A stretch of DNA of 64,000 nt from PNNG01 sp046291695 (GTDB lineage Bacteria; Bacteroidota; Bacteroidia; UBA7662): positions 62,001-126,000 of the forward strand of contig JBKBSO010000011.1 of the NCBI GenBank assembly GCA_046291695.1, given 5' to 3'. This document shows, one piece after another, positions 52,932-63,700 of the stretch. The notes under the pieces are model-generated. The model worked only from the letters and a program-made list of their open reading frames with translations, did no database searches and had not been told where the DNA came from. Positions within the stretch are counted from its first letter, which is position 1. Every line of letters starts with the position of its first letter. The position numbers were made by a program, and so were the translations under genes.

Positions 52932-55516
52932 TCTTGCTTTTGCTCAATCAGGTTTGTGAACAAACGGATTGCTCCGGTAACTCCTGAGGGTAATTGGCGA
53001 AAAAAACTCAAGCCGGTGTATATATATACGCCTTTACCATAGGTTGCATACAATAAACTTCCTTCGAGCGGAAGTTCTTTTGGATCATGCATACTCAACA
53101 ATGCCGTATAACTACTATCCCAGCTTGATGGAAAATACAATCCCCGCTCCTGTACCCATCCATCAAAATCTTCGAGAGAAATTTTATTTGGCGAAGTAAA
53201 AACAGGGTGTTTAGCATGTAAAATTTGAACAGGCGCTTCCTCAACAGTAACCCTACCTCTGCCTAAAGTAAATGGGTATGGCCCTAGTTCGTTAAATTTA
53301 AGCGATTGACTGGTATTGTACTGCAATACTAATGTACCTCCAGCCGCAACATAATCGTACAACATGGGCATTTTTGATGCCAGCTGTTCGTTGGTATTGG
53401 CAATACGTACCCCTAAAACGATGCTTTCGTAGCGCTGTAAACTTTGGGGGCTGCATTTTTCAAGTTCAATATTTTCAACCGTATAACCCAAGGCTTCGAG
53501 GGCTGTTGGAATTTCATCACCTGCTCCCGGAACATAGCCAATGAGTTGCTTATTACGTTTTACATCCAGGAGAATCAGGTTGGCTGAAGTATTTTGCATA
53601 TACAACTGTCGCGGGATATGTGGATATTGAATATGCTTAATGTGCATACCCCCCGACTCTTGTGCATGATGTACTCGTGCGAATACTTGACCGCTAACTG
53701 CATCCTTTCCGGGCTTAAGCTCAAACTGGTAGCGCTTTTCGCGACCTGCAGCCATGGACGAAAGTTCCATAAACTCCGGTTCGGCATACCAGCCATTAGG
53801 CAAGGAAAGACTTAAGCGACCTGCTTCGGCTGCACGGGTGCTTTTGAGCACCAACTCAACCTGTACTGCTTCGCTGCTGCTTAGGTAATTTTGCGCTGTA
53901 AACTGCACGTTTAATGCAGGTACTACTTCAACCGGGCGGTAACGTTCACCCTCCGCAGGATCCGTCCACCGGTAATAAACCGGTAATCGTGCTTCTAACC
54001 GATACGCTTTATCACCAATTTTTATTTTATAGAGCACCCGTGCCCTTAAACTGGCTGGATTTTCGGCAAAGCCTACCCAGCGGTCATCGGGCAATTCAAA
54101 AAAGCCTTGATCCAATCGGCCTTGGAGCCAAAATGGATTGCTGAGTGATTGACTTTCTGGTAATTTAACCGATTGCTCAATTTCCAACTGCTGATTAAAA
54201 GGAAGTTTAACCAGTTTTTGAAAGTGATGCAATGCCACATATTGATAAGGTGCATCTTGTTTTGGCTCCATCACCAAGCGGTCAATATCGATGCGTTCCA
54301 GTTCTACTTCTACCGGATGACGCACAATGCTTCGAAGTTCAAGCCGAACGGAATCGCCGGGTGCTAGCTCGTAACTCGTAGCTAAAAAATCGTTCCAAAT
54401 ACCTGCACAAGCGGCTATGAGTTGTTGTAATTGTGTGGTTTTAAGCAATTTCCAATGCTTAGTTTCAGGATGTTTTTCGTCCAGTTTACGTAATGATTCT
54501 GCTGCCTGAATTAAGGCAGGCAGCATTTTCCAGGGTTCGGCGGCCACAAACAAGCGTTCAGCCTGTTTAAGTGCATCAGCCACAGGCCTGCCGCCTTTTA
54601 CGCGTTGCCAATCGAGCAACAAGTCTTCGAACAAATCTTTTTTACCGCCGTTGCCGGCAAGCAGTTGCAAGTATTCTATTTCTTCCCCTCTTTGACGGGC
54701 AGCTCCAAATCCTTGGCTCTTATGCATCGAACGGCTGGCAGCAGCTAATTCCCCATAACCAGTTCCCAAAACGGCATTATAGCTTCCAACATCCACGGCT
54801 AAAAGCCCTTTTTTATCAAAATCTTGACGACCGTAAAACCACCAGGAGGTATTCCAATAGATGCGTTTTGCCTGCCAAACCGCTACGAACTGTAATTGTT
54901 CGGGAAAACGTGTAGGATCGGCAGCAGCCGTAAATGCTTCAAGGGCCAATTGCGCCGAGGCCGTATGATGACCATGGGTAGGCGATGGTAACGGATTAAA
55001 CCGGGTAATGAGCACATCCGGACGAAACTTACGGATTACCCAAACCACATCGGCTAAAAGTGCTTCTTTATCCCATTTGGTAAACGTCTCTTCGGGCGAT
55101 TTCGAATAACCAAAATCATTGGCTCGGGTAAAAAACTGTCGTGCTCCATCAATTTTTCGCGCAGCTAGTAATTCTTGGGTACGTATAAGCCCTAAGCCTT
55201 CGCGCACTTCAGTACCAATGAGGTTTTGCCCCCCATCTCCCCGGGTAAGCGACAAATAAGCTGTTTCTACCTTTTTTTCGCGTGCTAACCAGGCCAGCAT
55301 ACGTGTGTTTTCATCGTCGGGATGCGCTGCAATATACAACACCTTGCCAAGTACCTGCATTTTCCGAAGCTGTTCGAGCATTTCACCTGAAGATGGGCTA
55401 CGTACAGGACCAAAATTAGGCTGAGCCCACAATGCCGGACTGAGGAGCGTGATAAATAAAAGAGACGCGATGATGCGCGTCTCTTTTTGGTATTTACTGA
55501 GTGTCAAAAAAAACAT
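52928..55516 (-). CDS. Exported PIG-L family N-acetylglucosamine deacetylase
   Basis: 862 residues. LmbE/PIG-L zinc deacetylases remove acetyl groups from GlcNAc-type substrates. Start ATG 55516 gives a signal peptide ending near LWAQ. Seen: zinc motif AHPDDE (64-69), LTRGDGGQNLIG, and the second ligand region PTHGHHTAS near residue 180. The large C-terminal two thirds is beta-rich (Ig/NPCBM-like) and ends in a segment with a class I glutamine amidotransferase-like look (LGVRIANTNEQ, YVAAGGTLVLQYN). This long form occurs with the Na+ symporter in Bacteroidota. Substrate not visible; starts 1 nt past the DUF2911 stop. Confidence 0.9.
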   Translation of the reverse strand: MFFLTLSKYQKETRIIASLLFITLLSPALWAQPNFGPVRSPSSGEMLEQLRKMQVLGKVLYIAAHPDDENTRMLAWLAREKKVETAYLSLTRGDGGQNLIGTEVREGLGLIRTQELLAARKIDGARQFFTRANDFGYSKSPEETFTKWDKEALLADVVWVIRKFRPDVLITRFNPLPSPTHGHHTASAQLALEAFTAAADPTRFPEQLQFVAVWQAKRIYWNTSWWFYGRQDFDKKGLLAVDVGSYNAVLGTGYGELAAASRSMHKSQGFGAARQRGEEIEYLQLLAGNGGKKDLFEDLLLDWQRVKGGRPVADALKQAERLFVAAEPWKMLPALIQAAESLRKLDEKHPETKHWKLLKTTQLQQLIAACAGIWNDFLATSYELAPGDSVRLELRSIVRHPVEVELERIDIDRLVMEPKQDAPYQYVALHHFQKLVKLPFNQQLEIEQSVKLPESQSLSNPFWLQGRLDQGFFELPDDRWVGFAENPASLRARVLYKIKIGDKAYRLEARLPVYYRWTDPAEGERYRPVEVVPALNVQFTAQNYLSSSEAVQVELVLKSTRAAEAGRLSLSLPNGWYAEPEFMELSSMAAGREKRYQFELKPGKDAVSGQVFARVHHAQESGGMHIKHIQYPHIPRQLYMQNTSANLILLDVKRNKQLIGYVPGAGDEIPTALEALGYTVENIELEKCSPQSLQRYESIVLGVRIANTNEQLASKMPMLYDYVAAGGTLVLQYNTSQSLKFNELGPYPFTLGRGRVTVEEAPVQILHAKHPVFTSPNKISLEDFDGWVQERGLYFPSSWDSSYTALLSMHDPKELPLEGSLLYATYGKGVYIYTGLSFFRQLPSGVTGAIRLFTNLIEQKQE

Positions 55517-55517
55517 C

Positions 55518-56396
55518 TTACTTTTTACGAGCTGGCTTTTCCTTGGACCATGAAGCAATGCTGGCTTCTATTTCTGCTTTGTTCATGGCATACCAGCCAC
55601 TCGGACTAGCTTCACCTGCGGCCTTAGCAGCCTGTGCAGCCGCTGTGGCTTCTTTAGGCTCACCCAAAGCGGCATGTGCCCTGGCTTTTGCCCAATGGGC
55701 CATAAAATGGTTGGGATTTAAGCTCGTTGCACGATTGGCATACATCAAGGCGTCTTTTGCATCCCCTCCATTGGCCAGCAAATAATTACAAGCATTGGCA
55801 TATGGATACCAATCAGCAGGCGTATTGTTAAAATGTTTGTTGATGCTGGCAAACGCCTGAGATTTGGAATCGACATTTACCGGGAACTTCAATTTCAGTT
55901 TTTCCCATTTCATCACTACGTGTGCCTCATCTGCACTTACATGGTTAATGTAAAAGCCCAACCGCTCCTTGCTATCTTGCAACTTCTCGGGCTGAACTTC
56001 AAATCGTATTACATCTAGCTCTTTCTTGTAGTTGGTCGACCCCCATTGTCCTGCATTGCTATTGAGGATTACAGTCCACTTATCAGCCATTGGAATTGTA
56101 AATAAGGCATATTTCCCGGCCTTTACCTCCTTACCAGCAACCAGCACATCGGTACTGAAGCTTATTTCGGTGGCAGTATTTGCGCCAGTGCGCCAAACTT
56201 CATTGTATGGAACAAGATTTCCCCAAATTTCGCGACCATTTACGGCTGGAGAACTGTAAGTAACTGCTACTTCGGTAAGGCCCACGGTGTACATCACACT
56301 GGCTTTAGGGCTAGGCTGAGGCAAGGCCAATTGGGCAAGCGTAACCATGGTTGCAGAAAAAATGATGAACAAGGTGGCTAAAGCGATCTTTCTCAT
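55518..56396 (-). CDS. Secreted DUF2911 protein with TPR-like tail
   Basis: 292 residues. Signal peptide from ATG 56396 ends near TLAQL. The DUF2911 body shows VAVTYSSPAVNGREIWG, YNEVWRTGANTATEI, AGKYALFTIP and GFYINHVSADEAHVV. The end (about 205-280) has TPR-like helices (ALMYANRATSLNPNHFMAHWAKARA). Function unknown. TAACTTTG (56427-56420, minus) matches the -7 consensus and lies 23 nt upstream of the ATG, so this gene may start the DUF2911-PIG-L-symporter message. Confidence 0.86.
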   Translation of the reverse strand: MRKIALATLFIIFSATMVTLAQLALPQPSPKASVMYTVGLTEVAVTYSSPAVNGREIWGNLVPYNEVWRTGANTATEISFSTDVLVAGKEVKAGKYALFTIPMADKWTVILNSNAGQWGSTNYKKELDVIRFEVQPEKLQDSKERLGFYINHVSADEAHVVMKWEKLKLKFPVNVDSKSQAFASINKHFNNTPADWYPYANACNYLLANGGDAKDALMYANRATSLNPNHFMAHWAKARAHAALGEPKEATAAAQAAKAAGEASPSGWYAMNKAEIEASIASWSKEKPARKK

Positions 56397-56470
56397 AATA
56401 TGTTTAAGGTTGATTGAAGCAAAGTTAACGATTGAAGTTCTTTTTTGTTGGAAAGAAACGTAAAAGCGCA

Positions 56471-57211
56471 TCAGGATGCCTTTGCAGCTTGCTGAATGCG
56501 CATTTCAAGCTCCTCAACCGCTTGATCAGCGGACTTATCTCGGCAATCAACCGGCTCAAGCATGTCCCACTTAAGGTTTATTCCAAATGGAATGGGTTTA
56601 AATCCCCAACGTACCAGCTTCCAGCTATTTTGGATGTAAATTGGTATAATCACTGCATCGTGATTATATTCCAATAGCACTTTGATGCCGCCGGGTTGAA
56701 ATTTACGCAGGTTACCATCGCGTGAACGAGTACCTTCCGGAAAAATACAAACCGACTCTTTCGTTTCCGCTATTCGTTTACCCAAAATGGCAATGGCCTC
56801 CCGGGCCTGTTGTGAGTCCTTGCGATTGATGCCAACGGCTCCTCCGCACTTATAGTTATACGAAATACCCGGTATGCCCTTCGACAACTCCTGTTTAGCA
56901 ACAAAAACAGGTCGAAATTTGCGCAAAAACCAAATCATAGCCGGGATATCATTCATGCTCTGATGATTAGCAGCAAATATCAATACACGGCCAGAAGGCA
57001 ATTTTGAAACATTTATTTTGAACCAAATTCGACCTCCCATCACATGGATACAACGCATCAAGCACCAATTCATCACATACACCACTTGCTGCTGAGCCTT
57101 ATAGCCCAATGTGTTAAACATTAACCATTGAATTGGCTGAAAAAACACCAAAACAAGCCCAAAACACACTAAATACAGCGGTGTAAAAATAAACCCAAAT
57201 AATTTTTGCAT
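56471..57211 (-). CDS. plsC: 1-acyl-sn-glycerol-3-phosphate acyltransferase (PlsC family)
   Basis: 246 residues. Adds the second acyl chain to make phosphatidic acid at the inner membrane. Seen: an N-terminal hydrophobic anchor (FTPLYLVCFGLVLVFF), the acceptor motif NHQSMND (HX4D) and FPEGTRSRDG. Start chosen at ATG 57211; the longer form from 57229 is not needed. The DUF2911 gene follows after 74 nt with its own candidate promoter. The precise acyl acceptor is assumed. Confidence 0.9.
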   Translation of the reverse strand: MQKLFGFIFTPLYLVCFGLVLVFFQPIQWLMFNTLGYKAQQQVVYVMNWCLMRCIHVMGGRIWFKINVSKLPSGRVLIFAANHQSMNDIPAMIWFLRKFRPVFVAKQELSKGIPGISYNYKCGGAVGINRKDSQQAREAIAILGKRIAETKESVCIFPEGTRSRDGNLRKFQPGGIKVLLEYNHDAVIIPIYIQNSWKLVRWGFKPIPFGINLKWDMLEPVDCRDKSADQAVEELEMRIQQAAKAS

Positions 57212-57330
57212 GGTAGCGCCAAGGTACAAATTAAGGCGTAATGGTTATTCTTTCGTCCGAATTTAAGTGCGAAATACCCGAATGTGAATAAGGCATGGAT
57301 AATTTATTTGTTAGCAATTTCTGTTGGGCT

Positions 57331-57360
57331 TTTGACTGCTGCCATATATCTCTAACTTTG
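57331..57360 (+). promoter_or_regulatory. Promoter of the serC operon (TTTG-N18-TAACTTTG)
   Basis: TTTG at 57331-57334 and TAACTTTG at 57353-57360 are 18 nt apart and match the Bacteroidota -33/-7 consensus fully. The ATG of serC is 17 nt downstream of the -7 element, giving a short leader. Confidence 0.68.
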
Positions 57361-57377
57361 TCGACAACCGAAAAAAC

Positions 57378-58454
57378 ATGAGTCAGCAAGTCCACAATTT
57401 CAGCGCCGGCCCCGGCATACTACCCCGTGAAGTCATTGAACAAGCGGCAGCCACCGTTCTCGATTTTAACCAGAGCGGGTTATCGCTCCTTGAAGTATCA
57501 CACCGCGGAAAAGATTTTGTAGCGGTAATGGATGAAGCACGGAATGTGGTTCGACGGTTGCTCAAGCTCGACGACAGTTACGAAGTATTGTTCCTCCAGG
57601 GAGGAGCGAGTCTTCAATTTGCGATGGTGCCTTTTAATTTGCTCAGCACAAATGGTTTTGCTGCTTATTTGAATACTGGTGTTTGGGCCAAAAAAGCTAT
57701 TAAGGAAGCAAAAATGATGGGCAATGTTCAGGTGGTTGCCAGCTCCGAAGCTCAGAATTTCAATTACATTCCCAAGCAATATGACATTCCTTCAGATGCC
57801 GATTATTTCCACTGCACTTCAAACAACACCATATACGGCACACAAATGAAGGCATTCCCCGAATGCAAAGTGCCTTTGGTTTGCGATATGTCGTCTGACA
57901 TCTTCAGCAAACCATTCGATGCCTCAAAATTCAGCTTGATTTACGCAGGTGCTCAAAAAAACATGGGACCTGCCGGTGCTACCCTCGTAATTGTCAAAAA
58001 AGATATCCTTGGTAAATCGGGACGAAAAATCCCCAGTATGCTAGATTATCAAATACACATAGAGGGCGAGAGCATGTACAACACCCCTCCTGTTTTTCCA
58101 ATTTATGCCAGCATGCTTACCCTGCAGTGGGTTGAAAAAAATGGAGGACTTGCAGGGGCAGAAACTCGAAATAATGCCAAAGCCCAGTTGCTTTACAACG
58201 AAATTGATCGAAATGGCCTATTCAAAGGTACTGCAGCCGCTGAAGACCGCTCTTATATGAATGCCACTTTTGTCTTAAAAAATCCGGAACTCGAAGAGCA
58301 GTTCAATAAACTCCTCAAAGAAGCAGGCATAAGCGGTTTAAAAGGACACCGTTCAGTAGGTGGTTTCAGGGCAAGTATTTATAACGCCATGCCTATGGAG
58401 AGCGTGCAGGTTTTGGTAAACGTAATGCAACATTTTGAAAAAACACTAGGATAA
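57378..58454 (+). CDS. serC: Phosphoserine aminotransferase SerC
   Basis: 358 residues. PLP enzyme turning 3-phosphohydroxypyruvate to phosphoserine, also acting in pyridoxal synthesis. Seen: HNFSAGPGILPREVIE, SLLEVSHRGKDF, QGGASLQFAMVP, the Schiff-base Lys in YAGAQKNMGPAGATLVIV, and FRASIYNAMP near the end. First gene of serC-serA-DUF1015, preceded by a good promoter. One nt separates its stop from serA. Confidence 0.97.
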   Translation: MSQQVHNFSAGPGILPREVIEQAAATVLDFNQSGLSLLEVSHRGKDFVAVMDEARNVVRRLLKLDDSYEVLFLQGGASLQFAMVPFNLLSTNGFAAYLNTGVWAKKAIKEAKMMGNVQVVASSEAQNFNYIPKQYDIPSDADYFHCTSNNTIYGTQMKAFPECKVPLVCDMSSDIFSKPFDASKFSLIYAGAQKNMGPAGATLVIVKKDILGKSGRKIPSMLDYQIHIEGESMYNTPPVFPIYASMLTLQWVEKNGGLAGAETRNNAKAQLLYNEIDRNGLFKGTAAAEDRSYMNATFVLKNPELEEQFNKLLKEAGISGLKGHRSVGGFRASIYNAMPMESVQVLVNVMQHFEKTLG

Positions 58455-58455
58455 T

Positions 58456-59391
58456 ATGAGAATACTTGCCAACGACGGCATCGATGCCGCAGGAAAAAAA
58501 ATGCTGGAAGAAGCTGGTTTCGAAGTTGTAACCGCAAAAATTGCACAGGAAGAACTGCCAATAAAACTCAATGCTTTCGATGGAATCATTGTGAGGAGTG
58601 CAACTAAAGTTCGGCAGTCGCTCATCGAAAAATGCCCTAATCTTAAATTCATAGGCCGCGCCGGGGTTGGTATGGACAATATAGATGTCGATTTCGCCCG
58701 TTCCAAAGGCATTGAGGTAATCAATACCCCTGCAGCATCTTCTATATCGGTAGCCGAGCTGGTATTTGCCCATTTATTCAGTTTATGCAGGTTTGTGCAC
58801 CTCGCCAATCGTCAAATGCCTACACATGGTATCTCTGAATTTAACAAATTGAAAAAAGCTTATGCCGAAGGCATTGAATTATTCGGCAAAACCTTGGGCA
58901 TTATCGGTTACGGCCGTATTGGTCAGGAAGTGGGCCGTATTGCCAAAGGTATTGGCATGCAGGTAGTGGTGTACGATGTGCTGTACAGCACCGCCGAAAT
59001 GGCCACAAAAATTGAAAACTTGCATGGCGTTAAAGTGGGTAGTTTTCAGGAGGTAGTGGCGCAAAGTGATTTTGTAAGCATTCATACGCCAGGCCTCAAA
59101 CAAGCCCTCTTCACCGAGGAAGTAATTCATAATATGAAAACTGGTGCCGGCATCATGAACTGCTCTCGGGGAGGCATTATCGATGAAGAAGCGCTCATCA
59201 AGGCGCTCGATAGTGGTAAATTACGCTTTGCCGGACTCGACGTTTTTGCCAATGAACCTGAACCTGATGCTCGCTTGTTAAATCATCCGAAAATTTCAGT
59301 AAGTCCGCATATTGGCGCCTCCACCGAAGAGGCTCAGGAACGTATTGGCCTCGAAATGGCGGGTAGAATCATCGAGCTTTTTCATTCGTAA
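58456..59391 (+). CDS. serA: D-3-phosphoglycerate dehydrogenase, short form without ACT domain
   Basis: 311 residues. Oxidises 3-phosphoglycerate to 3-phosphohydroxypyruvate, the first step of serine synthesis. Seen: FIGRAGVGMDNIDVDFAR, the NAD-binding LGIIGYGRIGQEVGRIA, CSRGGIIDEEALIKAL, and the catalytic His in SPHIGASTEEAQERIG. It ends after the catalytic core: no regulatory ACT or ASB domain, so feedback control by serine is not expected through this chain. Only 1 nt separates it from the stop of serC and 1 nt from the next start. Confidence 0.94.
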   Translation: MRILANDGIDAAGKKMLEEAGFEVVTAKIAQEELPIKLNAFDGIIVRSATKVRQSLIEKCPNLKFIGRAGVGMDNIDVDFARSKGIEVINTPAASSISVAELVFAHLFSLCRFVHLANRQMPTHGISEFNKLKKAYAEGIELFGKTLGIIGYGRIGQEVGRIAKGIGMQVVVYDVLYSTAEMATKIENLHGVKVGSFQEVVAQSDFVSIHTPGLKQALFTEEVIHNMKTGAGIMNCSRGGIIDEEALIKALDSGKLRFAGLDVFANEPEPDARLLNHPKISVSPHIGASTEEAQERIGLEMAGRIIELFHS

Positions 59392-59392
59392 A

Positions 59393-60604
59393 ATGCCGGC
59401 TTTTAAGCCATTTAAGGGGATTATCCCGAATCCAGATTTTGCTGCAGATGTGATATTGCCTGCCAATAAGTGCTGGAATAGGGATTCATTCACCGTAGTT
59501 CAAGGCCACAACCCGTATTCCTTTCAGCATATTCTGGAGGCTGCAAATCCAGATTTAGAACTATCGTCGCTAAAACAAGCTTGTGCTTTATCAGCCAAGT
59601 TGTTTTCCGAAGCCTTAGACAAAGGCGTCTATATTCATGATAATCAGCCTGCCTACTATTTGTACCATACCCGCTATAAAGGCATAGAACAAACCGGGAT
59701 TATTGGTTTATGTGAGGCTGGCGATATTGCTGCCAATAAAATTAGAAAGCATGAAAACACCCGCAATGATCGGGTTGAGCAACTTTACACCTTTCTCGAA
59801 GCGACAGGTTTATTTACTACACCAGTATTTCTTACCTACCACCCCATTCGTGAAATCGAAAGTCTGATACATCGTATCAAACTGCTTCAACCAATATTCA
59901 ATGTGCATTCGGGAAAAGCAACGGATCATAGCATTTGGAAAATCACATCACCTGATGATCTGGCCATTATAGAAAAAAGTATGGGCCAGATCGACTCGTT
60001 CTATATTGCCGATGGTCATCACAGGGCAGCTATTGCCGAAAAATTAGTGCAACAGGATTCTCGAGGCGGGGATATGCTCAGCATACTTATTGCAGCAAAC
60101 AACCTTACCATTTATCCTTTTTATCGACAAATACTCAATGACGAAGGCCCCATAGATCTTTGGGAACTCCTCGATAAACTAAAAGCAAACTACCAGCTGA
60201 AACCCTGTTCACTCGACCAGATGTATTATCAGTATTTGCCATCCCAACATTTTTTACTTTGTACGGCCCAAGCCAGCTGGCTGCTCATTCCAAAAAACCC
60301 CGGTCTGAGTAGCGATGTCCTTGCTGATTTGGATGTGAGTATCCTTCAAAATGAAATACTATCGCCTTTGCTTCATATCACTGATCCAAAAGCCGACCCT
60401 AGAATACAATTTGGCCCTATGAGCATTAAGCTGGAAGAATTCAAAGCTTTGCTGCATAAACCCGAAACCGCAATGGTATTCATTTGCCGAGCACCACTAG
60501 CAGAAGTTATTTTCAAAGTAGCCGATCAAGGTAAAGTCATGCCTCCAAAATCAACCAGTTTTGAACCCAAAATTTTGAGCGGCCTGGTCTTACATCACGT
60601 ATAA
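59393..60604 (+). CDS. DUF1015 family protein, candidate serine-pathway enzyme (DGHHR motif)
   Basis: 403 residues. Seen: PFKGIIPNPDFAADVILP at the start, HILEAANPD, HENTRNDRVEQ (about 125), FNVHSGKATDHSIWKI, and YIADGHHRAAIAEKL with DGHHR at 207-211. This is the DUF1015 pattern. Family function is not established to my knowledge. The DGHHR motif resembles the core of ParB/sulfiredoxin-fold serine kinases (SerK, SbnI), and the gene is the third of a serine operon that lacks a phosphoserine phosphatase, so a role on phosphoserine or free serine is plausible. Start ATG 59393 follows the serA stop by 1 nt. Confidence 0.88.
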   Translation: MPAFKPFKGIIPNPDFAADVILPANKCWNRDSFTVVQGHNPYSFQHILEAANPDLELSSLKQACALSAKLFSEALDKGVYIHDNQPAYYLYHTRYKGIEQTGIIGLCEAGDIAANKIRKHENTRNDRVEQLYTFLEATGLFTTPVFLTYHPIREIESLIHRIKLLQPIFNVHSGKATDHSIWKITSPDDLAIIEKSMGQIDSFYIADGHHRAAIAEKLVQQDSRGGDMLSILIAANNLTIYPFYRQILNDEGPIDLWELLDKLKANYQLKPCSLDQMYYQYLPSQHFLLCTAQASWLLIPKNPGLSSDVLADLDVSILQNEILSPLLHITDPKADPRIQFGPMSIKLEEFKALLHKPETAMVFICRAPLAEVIFKVADQGKVMPPKSTSFEPKILSGLVLHHV

Positions 60605-60789
60605 TTGCACAGGTGCTTTTCGATTTTTAAGCACAAAATCAGATAAATATCAATTATTTATTTCAAGATAAATCAATCATAATCCCTTCATAAATCACGA
60701 AAAATAAATTTTAATTGACATTTTATCTTGAATAAATCATGATTTATTCGGAAATTTCAAGTTCATATGTTCAACTAAAACCTTTTGTG
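60605..60789. promoter_or_regulatory. AT-rich upstream region with palindrome and inverted repeats
   Basis: A perfect 20-bp palindrome GAATAAATCATGATTTATTC lies at 60730-60749. TTTCAAGATAAA (60661-60672) is the near-inverse of TTTATCTTGAA (60722-60732), which abuts the palindrome. GTGCTT/AAGCAC (60613-60634) is a weak hairpin without a T-run, so no convincing terminator ends the serine operon. The palindrome is operator-like and sits about 40 bp before the next gene. I see no exact TAnnTTTG element. Confidence 0.5.
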
Positions 60790-63700
60790 ATGCAAATTTT
60801 TATGAAAACTGCGTGGCGAACGCTTTCGTCAACAAACACTCAGGGCATCAAAAAACAGTTTAGTTCTGTGTGGCACAGCGCTTTACTGAGTTTGATGCTT
60901 ATTGGTGGTTTGGCTGTTAATAGTCAGGCCCAAATTGTTTTAAACACCGCCACTGGCACCAATTACACCGGTGGTAATGGTGTTACAGGTAATTCGGCAG
61001 TAACCTTCGTTATTGAGAATACCGATTCGATTGCCTATCTCATAACCAATATTGATGTTTTTTGGCAGACAGCAAACAGCAATACCTTGGTAGAATTGTG
61101 GAGTTCAACCACGGATATTTCCGGCTTACCAAGTATAGCTGCGCCGGCTTGGACAAGCGTTGCTACAGGAGGTCCTATTGCAGTTCCGACTAACGATTAC
61201 TATCCAACCTTCACTAACCTGAGCATCATTGTACCAGCGAACAGCGTGACTCGCTACGCTGTACAATCGAGCACGGGCATACGTTATAGTGGAGCCAGCC
61301 CGGTACCAGCTCCAAGCACCTTTACCGTAGGAGGTTTATCCTTACATTCTGGAGACCATCAAATCAACAGCCAAAATATTGGATACGGCGGATCATTTAC
61401 CAATCCTGCCAATAATCCGCGCTGGTTTACCGGCTCTGTAACCTTGATACCCGCCGTACCATGTACGGCTCCTCCAATCGCCGGAACCACCACTGTTGGT
61501 GATTCGCTTTTATGTCCGGGAACAAGCACTACAGCAAGTCTGTCTGGAGCATCTTTTGGAACAGGTCAAACTTTTCAATGGCAAAGCTCTTCTGATAATG
61601 TAACTTGGACAAACATCACAGGAGAAACCGCCCCTTCAACCATTGTAACACCCAGCTCAAATACCTGGTATCGTTGTGAAGTAACTTGTAGTGGTCAATC
61701 TTCCTTTTCAACTCCTCAGCTCGTTACCATATTAGGTCCGGCTTTTTCAGGAATTATAACGGTAGACCCTAACCTTCCTCTCTCGGCCACGAACTTTACC
61801 GACCTGGCAATGGCATTAAACACGATTGGTTGTGTGGGTATTTCGGGTCCGGTGACCATCAACGTAGCAGCAGGTTCAGGGCCATACAACGGGCAAGTTA
61901 TCGCTGGAGCAGTATCAGGGGCAAGTGCTACCAATACCATTACTGTAAATGGTAATGGTGCAGTATTGGAATTTTTATCAACCAATGGGAACGAAAGAGC
62001 AACCCTAAAACTAGACGCATCCTCTTACTGGAGCTTCAACAATCTTACGATCAGAGCTTTGGGGTCAGGTACTGGAGAATTCGGCTATTGTGTTCAACTG
62101 ATGAATGAATCAAACTTTGTAAGTTTTGATAATTGCCGCTTCGAAAGCTCAACAGTATCCACTTCAACCAGTTTTGCTGGCATTGTAGGCAGCAATAGCC
62201 CTACTGCTGCCACCACGATAGGACTTTCTGCCAGCCATTTCCGGGTGACCAATTCTACCTTTATCGGAGGTTACTATGGGATTGCATTGAATGGTCCCTC
62301 CGCAGCGCCCTTTTCTGATAGCAATGTCATAGAGAACAACGTTTTCGAAGACTTTTACCTTTACGGCGCTTATTTAAGGGGGTTAAACAACTCTTCCTTT
62401 TCCAATAATGATATTTCCAGGATTACGCAAACCAGTTTAAGTTCGTTTTACGGATTTGCACTATTTGGAGATTTCACGGGAAGTGTGTTTAATGCCAATA
62501 AAATTCATGACAATGCTACCGCAGGTTCAACTACCAGTCTGGCCTATCCAATTTACGGTTCAGCAGCAAGTGCCGATGCTACCAATCCATTTATAATAAG
62601 CAACAATGCTGTTTACAATATCAACAGCAATGGTACGCAATATGGCATTTACTTCATCGGTGTTAGCGACAACTATCGGATCTACCACAATTCTATCATT
62701 TTAGATCATTTGGGCCACACAGGCTCAAGCAACATTGCCAACTTCTACACCACTTCGAATTATTCGAACATTGAGCTCAGGAATAATATATTTTATATTG
62801 ATAACGGCTCTAGTGGCAACCAATACCACATTTGGTCATCAAACACCAGTGCAGTGCCCTCTGTTTCCGACAACAATGTATTTTGGAATCAAAGCCCCGG
62901 TGGAACAAAGGTAACTGCGCGTTTAGGAATAACGAATCACCTTAGCTTAGCCGATTGGCAATTGGTAAACACCAATGCCTTCGACCAGAACAGTGTAGCT
63001 GCTAACCCGGTATTCACAAACACAGCTAATGGCGATATTACACCATTAAGCACTGCCGTTGACAATATAGGAGCTGCTGTTGGTATCACTACTGACTTAA
63101 ACGGGAATACACGTTCAACCACCACACCTGATGCCGGAGCGATTGAATTTACGGCAGTAGCCAGCGATCTAGCACTCATTGGCGCCATACTTGAGCGCGA
63201 CCTTTGCTACTCCAGCAACGATACTGCCACAATTTGGGTACAAAACGTTCTCGGTTCCAGCTTAAACTTTGCTACTGATACCCTCATCTTAAGTTGGTCA
63301 GTAACCGGACCATTTAACTCATCTGGTAATTTGACCGTGAACAATGGCACATTAAACCCAGGAGATACCTTAATACTACGCTTTGGTGGGGTGAATATGA
63401 ATGGACCTGGCACCTACAGTTTATCTGCTCACATCGCACCAAACGGATTTAATTTAGTTGCTTCCAACGACAGTATTTCAGATATAACCCTTGAGATCCG
63501 CAAGCTCATCAATGCTATTCCTGCGAGTGCAACGATTATCGACACTGCTTCAGTCGCTGTTTCTCAGGCATCATCACGCCTTATGCCTGCTGCCGGAGAA
63601 CCCTTCATAACAGAAATTTGCCATTTTAAAACTGGTACCGGTGCACCCGTAAATGGATGGCCATCTTATTTGATTGCCGATGATTATATTGAAATCACTT

